This document shows, piece after piece, positions 16,281-23,636 of a DNA stretch of 64,000 nt. The stretch comes from Bacillota bacterium. Lineage in GTDB: Bacteria > Bacillota > Clostridia > Christensenellales > Aristaeellaceae. The notes beneath the pieces were generated by a model, which saw nothing but the letters and a program-made list of their open reading frames with translations, searched no databases and was not told the origin of the DNA. Numbering within the stretch: position 1 is the stretch's first letter; each line of letters opens with the position of its first letter. Where the stretch lies: positions 4,359 to 68,358 of the forward strand of contig JAEWVC010000055.1 in NCBI GenBank assembly GCA_023459275.1, in the 5' to 3' direction. A program made the position numbers and the translations under genes.

Positions 16281-16347
16281 AAAACCGTATGATGGCGGCC
16301 GGCTCAGGCAGGCGCGCATCAAATATAAGTTATAAGGAGAAAAACCC

Positions 16348-17673
16348 ATGAAAAAAGCTGTATCCCTCCTTCTGGCTCTGTTCATGTTCCTCTCCCTGGT
16401 ACCGGCGGCCTTCGCGGAGTCCCCGGTAGAAATTGTTTTCTGGCATTCCATGGGCGGCGTGAACGGCGAAGCCATCACCACCATGGCCAACAGCTTCAAC
16501 GAGGCCTATGCCGGCAAGATCCATGTCAACGTGGAATACCAGGGCACCTATGACGACGCCATCAACAAGATCAAGGCCGCCGGCATGAGCGCGCTCCCCT
16601 GCGATGTGGTCCAGATCTACGACATCGGCTCCCGCTTCATGATCGACAGCGGCTGGGCCAAGCCCATGCAGGAGTTCATCGACGCCTCCGGCTACGACAT
16701 CTCCCAGATCGAGCCGAACATCGCCGCCTACTATACCATCGACAGCAAACTTTATTCCATGCCCTTCAACAGCTCCACCCCCATCCTTTACTACAACAAG
16801 ACCGCCTTTGAAAAGGCCGGCCTGGACCCCAACATGCCTCCCAAGAACTTTGACGAAATCATCGCCATGGCGGAAAAGCTCACCGTGAAAGACGCCTCCG
16901 GCAACATCACGCAGCGCGGCTTCGGCATGGGCAACTACGGCTGGTTCTTTGAGCAATGGATCGGCAAGATGGGCAAGCACTATGTGGACAACAATAATGG
17001 CCGCGGCGAAGCGCCCGCCACCAAGGTTGTCTTTGACGAGAACGGTGCGGCCAAGGACATCCTGGGCATGTGGAAGACGCTCATCGACAGCGGCGTGATC
17101 ACGTATCTGAACCAGGGCAACAACGATGCCAAGGCGGCCTTCATCGCCGGGCAGATCGCCATGACGCTGGAATCCACAGCGGCTTTGAAGTCCCTGCTCA
17201 CCAACGTGGGCGATTCCTTTGAAATCGGCACCGGCTATTTCCCCAACATCAACGCGGGTGATGTGGGCGGCGTATCCATCGGCGGCGGCTCCCTGTGGGC
17301 GCTTGCCAGCGGCAACGAAGCCAAGGAGAATGCAGCCTGGGAATTCATCAAGTTCATGATCTCCCCCGAACAGCAGGCTTTCTGGAACGCGCAGACCGGT
17401 TACTTCCCCATCACCGTGGCCACCCATGACCTGGATGCTTTCAAAGCGAACCTGGCCATGTACCCGCAGTTCGGCACGGCTATCGACCAGCTCCACGCCA
17501 CCAAAGCCGAATATGCCGGCGCGCTTCTGAGCGTGTTCCCCGAAGCCCGGCAGCTGGTGCAGACGTATACGGAACGGCTGGTAGGCGGTGAACTGGATGT
17601 GGACACCACCGTTTCGAAACTGGCGGCGGACATCAATGAAGCCATCGAGCTGTACAACCTGACCAACGAATAG
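16348..17673 (+). CDS. ugpB: UgpB-like extracellular solute-binding protein
   Basis: Binding protein of the same importer (441 aa). It has a signal peptide MKKAVSLLLALFMFLSLVPAAFA and no lipobox. The mature N-terminus VEIVFWHSMGGVNGEAI matches the start of UgpB-type glycerol-3-phosphate binding proteins, and YSMPFNSSTPILYYNKTAF and GGGSLWALASG are standard family-1 stretches. TAAGGAG lies 9 nt before the ATG. A strong terminator follows. The substrate (glycerol-3-phosphate, its diesters or another sugar derivative) is inferred. Confidence 0.85.
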   Translation: MKKAVSLLLALFMFLSLVPAAFAESPVEIVFWHSMGGVNGEAITTMANSFNEAYAGKIHVNVEYQGTYDDAINKIKAAGMSALPCDVVQIYDIGSRFMIDSGWAKPMQEFIDASGYDISQIEPNIAAYYTIDSKLYSMPFNSSTPILYYNKTAFEKAGLDPNMPPKNFDEIIAMAEKLTVKDASGNITQRGFGMGNYGWFFEQWIGKMGKHYVDNNNGRGEAPATKVVFDENGAAKDILGMWKTLIDSGVITYLNQGNNDAKAAFIAGQIAMTLESTAALKSLLTNVGDSFEIGTGYFPNINAGDVGGVSIGGGSLWALASGNEAKENAAWEFIKFMISPEQQAFWNAQTGYFPITVATHDLDAFKANLAMYPQFGTAIDQLHATKAEYAGALLSVFPEARQLVQTYTERLVGGELDVDTTVSKLAADINEAIELYNLTNE

Positions 17674-17697
17674 GCGGATCTCGGTCCGTTACCACTT

Positions 17698-17735
17698 GGG
17701 CCGCCGGAAGCTTTCCGGCGGCCCTTTTTCTTTTT
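17698..17735 (+). terminator. Intrinsic terminator of the Ugp-like operon
   Basis: GGGCCGCCGGAA / TTTCCGGCGGCCC hairpin with a very short loop (17698-17724) followed by TTTTTCTTTTT. Strong Rho-independent terminator. Confidence 0.95.
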
Positions 17736-17784
17736 CCGTCCATGTTGTATACTGTGGCATACAAACAGAAATCCGGAGGGGCCA

Positions 17785-18480
17785 ATGGAAAAAGAGGCAC
17801 TGCGTTACCTGAACAAAAACAGGCTTTTGCACATCGATATGCTGGAACCTTTGCGCCTTGGGGAGGCGGAATGCCTCTACGGCGGGGAGGACGGCGCGCT
17901 GATTTTCCACCGCGGGGCAAACGCGTACATGATAAGCGCCGCGTCGGAGGCCGCCGCGGCAAAGCTTGCCTTGCGTATTCCTTCCGCCTCCCTGCTGGTT
18001 ACGCACCAGCCGTTTTTGCGGGAGGAGATGATGCGGCGCTTCGGCCTGACCCATCAAATGCCATGCCACCAGGCCGCATGGCTGTCCGCCCTGCCGGTGC
18101 CAAACCCTCCCCAGGCGGACATCCGCCCCCTCACGGCAAAGGATCTGCCGGTTGTGCTCCATCACTACACCAACATTCCCGATGAAGGGTATCTCCGGGA
18201 GCGGATCGGGGCCGGGATGCTGGGGATTTACGAAAACGGCGAATTTGGGGGCTTTATCGGCATCCACGAGGAGGGCAGCATCGGCATGCTGGAAATTTTC
18301 CCGGCTTTCCGCCGCCGCGGCCTGGCCTTTACGCTGGAAACCGCCATGATGGCCAGGCAGCAGTCCCTGGGCCGCATCCCCTACGCCCAGATCAAAATGG
18401 GCAACGAAGCATCCCTCAGGCTGCATCAGAAGCTGGGGATGGAAATTACGCAGGATACCCCGCTTTGCTGGCTGTACTGA
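17785..18480 (+). CDS. GNAT-family N-acetyltransferase
   Basis: A 231-aa protein with a C-terminal GNAT fold (about 112-231). FPAFRRRGLAFTLETAMMAR is the acetyl-CoA pyrophosphate-binding loop (R-R-x-G-x-A) and helix, and the late stretch IKMGNEASLRLHQKLGM is the typical N-x-x-S-x-x-L-x-x-K-L-G motif. The N-terminal 110 residues are not recognisable and may be a second, degenerate GNAT-like lobe. GGAGGGG precedes the ATG by a few bases. It is monocistronic after a strong terminator. Substrate unknown. Confidence 0.85.
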   Translation: MEKEALRYLNKNRLLHIDMLEPLRLGEAECLYGGEDGALIFHRGANAYMISAASEAAAAKLALRIPSASLLVTHQPFLREEMMRRFGLTHQMPCHQAAWLSALPVPNPPQADIRPLTAKDLPVVLHHYTNIPDEGYLRERIGAGMLGIYENGEFGGFIGIHEEGSIGMLEIFPAFRRRGLAFTLETAMMARQQSLGRIPYAQIKMGNEASLRLHQKLGMEITQDTPLCWLY

Positions 18481-18536
18481 CAAAGAAGGGGCTATCGCAA
18501 TAATCACATCATTGCATTATTATTCATGGAGATGGC

Positions 18537-18596
18537 CTCCGAAGGTTTCCAAAGGGCGGCCGGAAAGCCCTTGGGTCGCGTCCGCAGGCGCGAAAT
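18537..18596 (+). repeat. Paired-hairpin repeat, fused A/B copy
   Basis: Contains CCTCCGAAGG, a stem AAGGGC-GGCCGGAAA-GCCCTT and a second stem CGCGTC-CGCA-GGCGCG. It is a hybrid of the A and B units of the 33.4-34.1 kb array and lies between convergent genes. Confidence 0.8.
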
Positions 18597-18657
18597 CCTT
18601 CGTGTTGAATAACAATATGCAGCGTGTGCGCTTAGCGCGGCAGCCCTCTTTCTTGCC

Positions 18658-19686
18658 CTATCTGGTAAAAAGCCTTCTCCGGCCGCTGTCCAGGAAGCGG
18701 CGCAGCGTCCTGGGCTCCTCCAGCGCCCTGCCACAGCCCATGACCACGCAGGTCTGCGGGTCGTCCGCCGCGGCGCAGGGCACCTTCAAGGCCGCGGAGA
18801 CGGCCTCGCACAGGCCCGCCAATTCCGCGCCGCCGCCGGTAAAAAGGATGCCCGCCTCAAAGATATCGGCGGCCAGCTCCGCCGGGGTGCGCTCCAAAAC
18901 GGCGTGGATGCTCTCGATAAACGCCTGCAGCGGCTCGTCCAGCGCCTCTGTGATCTCGTCCGAGGTGACGCGGATGGTTTTGGGCAGGCCGGTCAGAAGG
19001 TTCCGGCCCGTGACCTCCATGTAAAGCTGCTCCGTGTGGGGCACGGCGGAACCGATGGTGATTTTCAGTTCTTCGGCGGTGCGCTCGCCGATGAGCAGGT
19101 TGTTCTTGCGCCGCAGATACCGGATGATGGCGTCGTCGAAACGGTCGCCGCCGGTCTTGCTCAGCTCGCTGACCACTACCTGCCCCAGGGAGAGCACGGC
19201 GATATCCGTCACCCCGGCGGCCACGTCCACGATCATGGAGCCATACGCCTCGCTCAGGTCCAGCCCGGCGCCGATGGCGGCGGCCAGGGGCCGCTCCAGC
19301 AGCTGGGTGCGGCGCATGCCCGCATCAAACATGGTGGAGATGATGGACCGCTTTTCCACTTCGTTGACGCCGCTGGGCAGGGAAACCACCGCCCAGGGCC
19401 GGGAGAAGAGGCGTTTGCCGATGACCTTGACCACAAAATAGCGCAGCATCTCGCTGGTCAGCTCAAAGTCGGAGATAACACCCTCCCGCAGGGGGCGGAT
19501 GGCCAGGATCGTGCTGGGCGTGCGGCCCAGCATGCGCCGGGCTTCCTCCCCCACGGCCAGAATTTGACGGCTGTCCCGGTCCACGGCCACCACCGCTGGC
19601 TCCCTGAGCACGATGCCCTTGCCTTTCATGTAAACCAGCACGTTGGAGGTGCCAAGATCGATGCCGATATCGCTATACGCCGCCAT
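18658..19686 (-). CDS. mbl: MreB/Mbl-type rod-shape actin homologue
   Basis: Bacterial actin that organises sidewall peptidoglycan synthesis at the membrane; 342 aa, full length. The phosphate-1 loop IGIDLGTSNVLVYMKGKGIVLREPAVVA (residues 7-34) and LPSGVNEVEKRSI are clear. The phosphate-2 loop, normally DIGGGTT, reads DVAAGVTDIAVLSLG, a marked departure that could weaken nucleotide hydrolysis. The adenosine motif is FTGGGAELAG. The ATG at 19686 has only a distant AAAGGG. It lies directly downstream of spoIIID, the same order as spoIIID-mbl in Bacillus, supporting the Mbl assignment. Confidence 0.88.
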   Translation of the reverse strand: MAAYSDIGIDLGTSNVLVYMKGKGIVLREPAVVAVDRDSRQILAVGEEARRMLGRTPSTILAIRPLREGVISDFELTSEMLRYFVVKVIGKRLFSRPWAVVSLPSGVNEVEKRSIISTMFDAGMRRTQLLERPLAAAIGAGLDLSEAYGSMIVDVAAGVTDIAVLSLGQVVVSELSKTGGDRFDDAIIRYLRRKNNLLIGERTAEELKITIGSAVPHTEQLYMEVTGRNLLTGLPKTIRVTSDEITEALDEPLQAFIESIHAVLERTPAELAADIFEAGILFTGGGAELAGLCEAVSAALKVPCAAADDPQTCVVMGCGRALEEPRTLRRFLDSGRRRLFTR

Positions 19687-19821
19687 AGCTTAAAAGCGCC
19701 CTTTCCGTGATTCATTTGCGCGGCCAGGGAATCCTTGCGCAACGCTAACAGGGAGTATTCTACGGTTCGCGGCGCTTTTCCTTCTTTGTTCCAAAAGCGG
19801 CTGCCTCCCAGCGGCGGCCGC

Positions 19822-20091
19822 TTATTTCTCCGGCTTGTCCTCCCGTATGTCCATATACTTTTTTCTTGTGGCGGCGCCGCCCCGCAAATGGCGCACCGCC
19901 TTGTTGTAAGCCAGGATCTGCTTGACCTCCCGGGCCAGCGCTTCGTTTACCTTGGGCAGGCGCTCCCCCATGTCCTTGTGCACGGAGGACTTTGATACGC
20001 CAAACTTCTGCGCCGCTTTCCGCACCGTGGCCCGCGTTTCAATGATGTATTCAGCGATGTACACGCACCGCTTGGCAATGTACTCCTGCAT
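19822..20091 (-). CDS. spoIIID: Sporulation transcription regulator SpoIIID
   Basis: A small (89 aa) DNA-binding regulator of mother-cell genes during endospore formation. The sequence follows Bacillus SpoIIID closely: YIAKRCVYIAEYIIETRATVR, the HTH KFGVSKSSVHKDMGERLP, then VKQILAYNKAVRHLRGG-ATRKKY near the C-terminus. The ATG has GGAGGG 8 nt upstream. Its presence shows that the host is, or recently was, spore forming. The mbl-like gene follows on the same strand after 135 bp. Confidence 0.96.
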   Translation of the reverse strand: MQEYIAKRCVYIAEYIIETRATVRKAAQKFGVSKSSVHKDMGERLPKVNEALAREVKQILAYNKAVRHLRGGAATRKKYMDIREDKPEK

Positions 20092-20319
20092 CTATATGTC
20101 CCTCCAAACTCTTGATGCAGGATCATATGTCCAAGCCGTGAGAAACATGACAGAATACGGAAATGGATTCACCGTCCGGGGGAATATCCCCGGCCAAATG
20201 CGGCAATGACGCTTTTTGCGGGGGCCGGAAAGAAGCCTTCCCGAAAAAGGTTCTTTCCGCGGCAAACTTTTCCCCTTTTGTGCTATACTATACCAAGCAT
20301 CTTAAAGGAGGCCGTGCAG

Positions 20320-21387
20320 TTGAAGCGGATCGTATTGACAGGGGGCGGCACCGCCGGCCACGTGACGCCCCACCTGGCCCTGATCCCTCATTTGAAGGAA
20401 GCCGGGTATGAGATCCATTACATAGGCACCGAAACAGGCATGGAGCGGGGCATGATCGAAAGCCTGGAAGGCATCACCTATCACGCGGTCAAAGGCGGCA
20501 AGCTGCGCCGCTATTTCAGCTGGCAGAATTTTGTGGACCCCTTCCGGGTGATTTTCGGGGCGTTCCAGTCCGCAAGGCTCATGGGGATGCTCAAGCCTGA
20601 CGTTTGCTTCAGCAAGGGCGGTTTCGTATCCGTGCCGGTGGTGTTCGGCGCATGGCTGAACAGGGTGCCCGTGGTGTGCCACGAGAGCGACTTTACCCCG
20701 GGCCTGGCCAACCGCATCTGCGCGGTCTTCGCCAAGCGCATCGCCACCACCTTTCCCGAATGCGCGGAAAAATTGGGCAAAAAGGCGCAGATGACGGGCA
20801 CGCCCCTTAGGCCCTGGCTTTTTTCGGGCAGCCGCGCCCGGGGGCTTGGCACGGCGGGCTTCTCCGGGCAAAGGCCGGTGCTTTTGATGATGGGGGGCAG
20901 CCAGGGCGCGCAGAGCGTGAACAAGGTCCTTAGGGATGCGCTGCCAAGGCTGTCGCCAAAGATGGATGTAATGCACATCTGCGGCAAGGGGAACCTGGAC
21001 CCCGCTTTTGCGGACGCCTCCGGCTACTGGCAGAAAGAATTCCTGTCGGACGAACTGCCCGATGCCTTTGCCGCCGCGGACCTGATCCTCTCCCGGGCGG
21101 GGAGCAACGCGCTGTGCGAATTCCAGGCGCTGAAAAAGCCTATGCTGCTGATCCCCTATCCCCGCACCGCCAGCCGGGGCGACCAGATCCTCAACGCCCA
21201 AAGCTATGAGCGCAGGGGCCTTTGCCATGTGCTTTTGCAGGAAGATTTGACGGCGGACTCCCTGGTGAATGCCCTGCGGCAGCTCTACGAATGCCGCGGC
21301 GAGCTTGCAAAGGCGCTTCAGAGCGCGCCCCCCGCCGACGGTACCAAGGCCGTGCTGGACTTGATCGAGCAGGTGCAGTGCAAGTGA
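20320..21387 (+). CDS. murG: UDP-GlcNAc--undecaprenyl-PP-MurNAc-pentapeptide GlcNAc transferase
   Basis: Membrane-associated glycosyltransferase that converts lipid I to lipid II in peptidoglycan synthesis (355 aa). The N-terminal glycine-rich loop VLTGGGTAGHVTPHLAL (residues 5-21), CFSKGGFVSVPVV, the acceptor stretch HESDFTPGLANR, the second-domain LLMMGGSQGAQSVN and the donor site SRAGSNALCEF are present. The start is a TTG at 20320 with AAAGGAGG 8 nt upstream; upstream in-frame codons lack coding signal. It stands apart from a dcw cluster here, next to the Fe-S operon. Confidence 0.94.
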   Translation: MKRIVLTGGGTAGHVTPHLALIPHLKEAGYEIHYIGTETGMERGMIESLEGITYHAVKGGKLRRYFSWQNFVDPFRVIFGAFQSARLMGMLKPDVCFSKGGFVSVPVVFGAWLNRVPVVCHESDFTPGLANRICAVFAKRIATTFPECAEKLGKKAQMTGTPLRPWLFSGSRARGLGTAGFSGQRPVLLMMGGSQGAQSVNKVLRDALPRLSPKMDVMHICGKGNLDPAFADASGYWQKEFLSDELPDAFAAADLILSRAGSNALCEFQALKKPMLLIPYPRTASRGDQILNAQSYERRGLCHVLLQEDLTADSLVNALRQLYECRGELAKALQSAPPADGTKAVLDLIEQVQCK

Positions 21388-21435
21388 GGAACCCTTCCGA
21401 ACAATTGCGGATGGCGCACGGCTGGTGGCGTCCTC

Positions 21436-21466
21436 CGCTTTTTTGTTGCCCAACAACAAAAAAGCG
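21436..21466 (+). terminator. Hairpin downstream of murG
   Basis: Thirteen-base perfect arms, CGCTTTTTTGTTG (21436-21448) and its complement (21454-21466), with a 5-base loop. It lies just before the Rrf2 promoter and insulates the two units; the T-run is inside the stem, so efficiency is uncertain. Confidence 0.6.
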
Positions 21467-21487
21467 CAAAAAATGTGACAAATGCCC

Positions 21488-21549
21488 TTGACAACCCGTA
21501 TTGCGCGTGATACCATTGCCACGGAAACCCGATAAATTTAGTAGGGTTT
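21488..21549 (+). promoter_or_regulatory. Promoter and predicted Rrf2/IscR operator
   Basis: -35 TTGACA (21488-21493), 17-bp spacer, -10 TACCAT (21511-21516). An inverted repeat AAACCC-N13-GGGTTT with an A/T core GATAAATTTAGTA spans 21525-21549, just past the expected transcription start. Its position and form fit an operator for the Rrf2 protein encoded next (autoregulation inferred). Confidence 0.7.
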
Positions 21550-21586
21550 TTAAAGAAAAGAAATCCGCCGAAAGGAGGCCGGGGCC

Positions 21587-21991
21587 ATGAAGCTGTCCAC
21601 CCGCGGGAAATACGGGCTGTACGCCATGTTTTACCTGGCAACCCAGGCGGGCAACGGACCCCAGCCCCTGAAGTCCATCGCGGAGACCGGCGTGCCGGAG
21701 CAATACCTGGAGCAGCTTCTTGGCAGCCTGCGCCGGGCAGGCCTGGTGGCTACGGTCCGGGGCGTGCAGGGCGGATACCAGCTGGCCAGGGAGCCGTCCC
21801 TGATCACGGTGGGCGATATCCTGGACGCTACGGAGGGCCCTGTCTCCCTGGCGGATTGCCTCAAGGACGGGGAACCCTGCACAAAGAGCACGGGCTGCCC
21901 TTCCCGGATGGTGTGGAGCCGCCTGACAAAACAGATCAACGGGCTTTTGCAAAGTATCACCCTTTCAGACATGCTGACGAAAGAATCCTAA
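21587..21991 (+). CDS. Rrf2-family (IscR-like) Fe-S regulator
   Basis: A 134-aa winged-helix regulator: MKLSTRGKYGLYAMFYLA at the N-terminus, recognition region PEQYLEQLLGSLRRAGLV, and wing VRGVQGGYQLAR. Three cysteines (Cys91, Cys98, Cys104) are placed as in IscR-type proteins that hold a [2Fe-2S] cluster. AAAGGAGG precedes the ATG. It heads the Rrf2-nifS-nifU operon and probably represses it when Fe-S clusters are plentiful. Function is assigned from family and neighbours; gene symbol left open because IscR and CymR types are hard to separate by eye. Confidence 0.9.
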   Translation: MKLSTRGKYGLYAMFYLATQAGNGPQPLKSIAETGVPEQYLEQLLGSLRRAGLVATVRGVQGGYQLAREPSLITVGDILDATEGPVSLADCLKDGEPCTKSTGCPSRMVWSRLTKQINGLLQSITLSDMLTKES

Positions 21992-22017
21992 GGAATCGCT
22001 TGGAAGGAAGAAGTTCT

Positions 22018-23187
22018 ATGAACCGCATCTACATGGACAACGCCGCCACCACCCCTGTCGCCCCGGAAGTGCTGGAAGCCATGCTCCCCTACTTCACACA
22101 GGTCTACGGCAACGCCAGCAGCATCCACCAAACCGGCCGGGAGGCCCTGAAGGCCATTTCCAACGCCCGCAGGCAGGTGGCCGCGGCCATCGGGGCCAAG
22201 CCGGAGGAGATCTATTTCACCGCCGGCGGTTCCGAAAGCGACAACTGGGCCATCAAGGGCACGGCCTTTGCCAAAAAGGCAAAGGGCAACCACATTATCA
22301 CCAGCGCTGTGGAGCACCACGCGGTGCTGCACACTTGTGAGTGGCTGGAGAAGCAGGGGTTCGAGGTGACGTACCTGCCCGTGGACAAGGAGGGGTTCAT
22401 TTCCCTTGACGGTCTTGAAAAGGCCATCACGGACAAGACGATCCTGATTTCCATCATGGCCGCCAACAACGAGATCGGCACGCTGCAGCCGGTGAAGGAG
22501 ATCGGGAAAATCGCCAAAGCCCACGGCATCACCTTCCACACCGACGCGGTGCAGGCGGTGGGCGCCATCCCTGTGGATGTAAACGCCTGGCAGGCGGATA
22601 TGCTGTCCATGTCCGCCCACAAGTTCCACGGCCCCAAGGGCATCGGCGCGCTGTACGTGCGCAAGGGCGTAAGGCTGGATGTGTTCATGGCGGGCGGCGC
22701 CCAGGAGCGGGGGCTCCGGGCCGGCACGGAAAACCTGGCCGGCATCATGGGCATGGGCAAAGCCATCAGTTTGGCGGTGGAAGACCTGGATGCCAAGGCA
22801 AAGCGGCTTTCCGCGCTGCGGGACAGGCTTATAGACGGCATCCTGTCGTCCATCCCCTACACGCGGCTCAACGGCCCCAGGGAAAACCGGCTGCCCGGGA
22901 ATGTGAACGTGTCCATCCAGTATATCGAAGGCGAATCGATCCTGCTTCGGCTGGATCTAAACGGCATCGCCGCTTCCAGCGGCTCGGCCTGCACCAGCGG
23001 TTCCCTGGACCCGTCCCACGTGCTGCTGGCCATCGGCCTTCCCCATGAGATCGCCCACGGCAGCCTGCGCCTGTCCCTGAGCGGGGACAACACCCAGGCG
23101 GAAGTGGACGAGGTATTGAAGGTGCTTCCTGGCATTGTGGAAAATCTGCGGGCTATGTCGCCGCTGTACGCGGCGGCTGTGAAATAA
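22018..23187 (+). CDS. nifS: Cysteine desulfurase, NifS type
   Basis: PLP enzyme (389 aa) that removes sulfur from cysteine to supply Fe-S cluster assembly. The N-terminus MNRIYMDNAATTPVAPEVL, the PLP lysine Lys202 in SMSAHKFHGPKGIG, and the catalytic Cys325 in ASSGSACTSGSLDPSHVL are all present. ATG 22018 has GGAAGGAAG upstream, 27 nt after the Rrf2 stop; the frame is open further upstream inside the Rrf2 gene but is not coding. The Fe-S scaffold gene follows after 14 nt. Confidence 0.95.
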   Translation: MNRIYMDNAATTPVAPEVLEAMLPYFTQVYGNASSIHQTGREALKAISNARRQVAAAIGAKPEEIYFTAGGSESDNWAIKGTAFAKKAKGNHIITSAVEHHAVLHTCEWLEKQGFEVTYLPVDKEGFISLDGLEKAITDKTILISIMAANNEIGTLQPVKEIGKIAKAHGITFHTDAVQAVGAIPVDVNAWQADMLSMSAHKFHGPKGIGALYVRKGVRLDVFMAGGAQERGLRAGTENLAGIMGMGKAISLAVEDLDAKAKRLSALRDRLIDGILSSIPYTRLNGPRENRLPGNVNVSIQYIEGESILLRLDLNGIAASSGSACTSGSLDPSHVLLAIGLPHEIAHGSLRLSLSGDNTQAEVDEVLKVLPGIVENLRAMSPLYAAAVK

Positions 23188-23201
23188 GGAGGGAATTCCC
23201 C

Positions 23202-23582
23202 ATGCAATATAGCGAAAAAGTTTGGGATCATTTTGAACATCCAAGAAACGTGGGGGAACTGGAAAGCCCCAGCGGCAGCGGCACGGTGGGCAACGCCAAG
23301 TGCGGCGACATCATGAAGATGGACATTCAGGTGGAGGACGGCATCATCACCGATGTAAAATTCAAAACCTTTGGCTGCGGGGCGGCCATCGCCACCAGCA
23401 GCATGGCCACGGAGATGGTAAAAGGAAAATCCGTCGACGAGGCTTTGCAGCTCACCAACAAGGCGGTGATGGAGGCGCTGGACGGGCTCCCCGCCGTAAA
23501 GATCCACTGTTCTTTGCTGGCGGAGGAAGCCATCCATGCCGCCATTGAGGATTATCAAAAAAAGCAGGCGCAAGCAAAATAA
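23202..23582 (+). CDS. nifU: Fe-S cluster scaffold, NifU-N/IscU type
   Basis: Scaffold on which [2Fe-2S]/[4Fe-4S] clusters are built with sulfur from NifS; 126 aa, the short IscU-like form. The three cluster ligands Cys34 (GNAKCGD, with the labilising Asp36), Cys59 (TFGCGAA) and Cys103 (IHCSLLAEEA) are in place. It starts 14 nt after nifS with AGGAGGG upstream. Together with the Rrf2 regulator it makes the common clostridial Fe-S operon. Confidence 0.95.
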   Translation: MQYSEKVWDHFEHPRNVGELESPSGSGTVGNAKCGDIMKMDIQVEDGIITDVKFKTFGCGAAIATSSMATEMVKGKSVDEALQLTNKAVMEALDGLPAVKIHCSLLAEEAIHAAIEDYQKKQAQAK

Positions 23583-23583
23583 A

Positions 23584-23612
23584 AGCCGGGAAGCGGGCCG
23601 CGTTTCCCGGCT
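23584..23612 (+). terminator. Terminator-like hairpin after nifU
   Basis: AAGCCGGGAA / TTTCCCGGCTT stem starting 2 nt after the nifU stop. The following T-tract (CCCCTATGTTTT) is imperfect. Probably ends the Fe-S operon before hflX. Confidence 0.65.
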
Positions 23613-23636
23613 TCCCCTATGTTTTCAGGAGGTTGT

